The notes below the pieces were generated by a model. The model made no database searches. It worked only from the letters and a program-made list of their open reading frames with translations, and was not told the DNA's origin. Shown here piece by piece: positions 63,852-64,000 of a stretch of DNA of 64,000 nt. The stretch comes from an uncultured Oscillibacter sp. (GTDB lineage Bacteria > Bacillota > Clostridia > Oscillospirales > Oscillospiraceae): NCBI GenBank assembly GCA_947365245.1, contig CANAWG010000014.1, positions 18,355-82,354 of the forward strand. Direction: 5' to 3'. Each line of letters begins with the position of its first letter. Within the stretch, counting starts at the first letter, position 1. A program made the position numbers and the translations under genes.

Positions 63852-63875
63852 ACAACATAACAAAAATTAAGTTGT
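63852..63875. repeat. Right arm of the 24-bp inverted repeat
   Basis: Begins ACAACATAACAA and ends TTAAGTTGT. It covers the last two codons and stop of the recombinase gene, so inversion would leave that protein unchanged. Confidence 0.9.
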
Positions 63876-64000
63876 AAGGATCAGCCCCAGTCTCTCCATT
63901 TGCCGGGCGTGAACAAGTCCGCTCTCCGCGGTGTAAATACGGGTGGTGCTGACATTGGAATGGCCCAAAATATCCGCCAGCCGGGACAAATCCTTTTCCA
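63867..64000 (-). CDS. Tyrosine recombinase (XerC/D-like integrase), C-terminal end
   Basis: The last 43 residues are visible; the gene continues past the right edge. EKDLSRLADILGHSNVSTTRIYT holds the second active-site His (LGHS) and the nucleophilic Tyr (RIYT) of tyrosine recombinases, followed by a short tail ending LILTT and TAA. Its stop codon lies inside the right inverted repeat. A recombinase touching an inverted-repeat-bounded promoter is the usual layout of a dedicated invertase. Confidence 0.88.
   Translation of the reverse strand, partial: EKDLSRLADILGHSNVSTTRIYTAESGLVHARQMERLGLILTT

Larger units (their letters stand above)
63632..63875. promoter_or_regulatory. Probable invertible promoter element (phase switch)
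   Basis: A 244-base AT-rich segment bounded by perfect 24-bp inverted repeats, with a tyrosine recombinase gene at its right edge and the GGDEF-PilZ-adhesin-sortase genes at its left. A promoter inside points right, away from the operon. Recombination between the arms would turn it to face the operon. There is no target-site duplication and no transposase frame inside, so a MITE is less likely. The inversion itself cannot be seen in one sequence. Confidence 0.72.

Noticed and set aside
63632..63875. The inverted-repeat segment read as a MITE
   Set aside because: Flanking bases show no target duplication, one arm overlaps a recombinase coding end, and the interior carries a good promoter; an invertible switch explains more. 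A MITE remains a minor alternative.

Overview
The window reads as the chromosome of a GC-rich (about 60%), low-background Gram-positive anaerobe of the Clostridia, most like the Oscillospiraceae (Flavonifractor/Lawsonibacter type). The evidence is strong AGGAGG ribosome binding sites, a sortase and its substrate, TepA, LytTR/DUF3021 and YesM/YesN regulators, an AraR-type GntR-LacI regulator and a Firmicutes-type tRNA-Arg(CCG). The genus is inference.

Layout. 1-13.7 kb: tail of an aluminium-resistance/methionine-gamma-lyase-like gene, a surface 5'-nucleotidase, a hotdog thioesterase, a BrnQ transporter, an OmpR-type two-component pair, a LytTR/DUF3021 pair, a VanY-like carboxypeptidase, a dihydropyrimidinase, a small HTH gene with a divergent partner, an SPL-type radical SAM protein and an ArsC/Spx-like protein. 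13.7-30.8 kb: a DUS gene whose stop codon is abutted by a MITE, the proline operon proB-acetyltransferase-proA-proC, TepA, a YedE/TusA/DUF3343 selenium-sulfur cluster, a TGS-domain nucleoside kinase, TypA, a SerA-like dehydrogenase, tRNA-Arg and a flavodoxin-like reductase. 31-45.3 kb: an L-arabinose-type regulon, with a sugar ABC transporter, kinase, araA and araD in one leftward transcription direction, a divergent AraR-like repressor, and a separate binding-protein/YesM/YesN sensing operon.

45.7-55.9 kb is a leftward block of redox enzymes and secreted esterases headed by a LysR gene. It includes a lipoprotein with three tandem alpha/beta-hydrolase domains and a lipoprotein that fuses an alpha/beta-hydrolase to a flavodoxin. 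55.9-56.7 kb is a gene graveyard holding an IS200-type transposase relic and a fragment of a flavodoxin gene.

56.7-64 kb is the most interesting part. A leftward operon encodes a REC-GGDEF diguanylate cyclase, a PilZ c-di-GMP receptor, a large LPXTG-type adhesin (five adhesin-like modules, CnaB-like repeats, collagen-like stalk, VPQTG signal) and a class B-type sortase. Just upstream, perfect 24-bp inverted repeats (63632-63655 and 63852-63875) enclose a good promoter that points AWAY from the operon, and the right repeat lies in the 3' end of a tyrosine-recombinase gene. This is the architecture of a phase-variable invertible promoter, seen here in the predicted OFF orientation, controlling c-di-GMP signalling together with a cell-surface adhesin.
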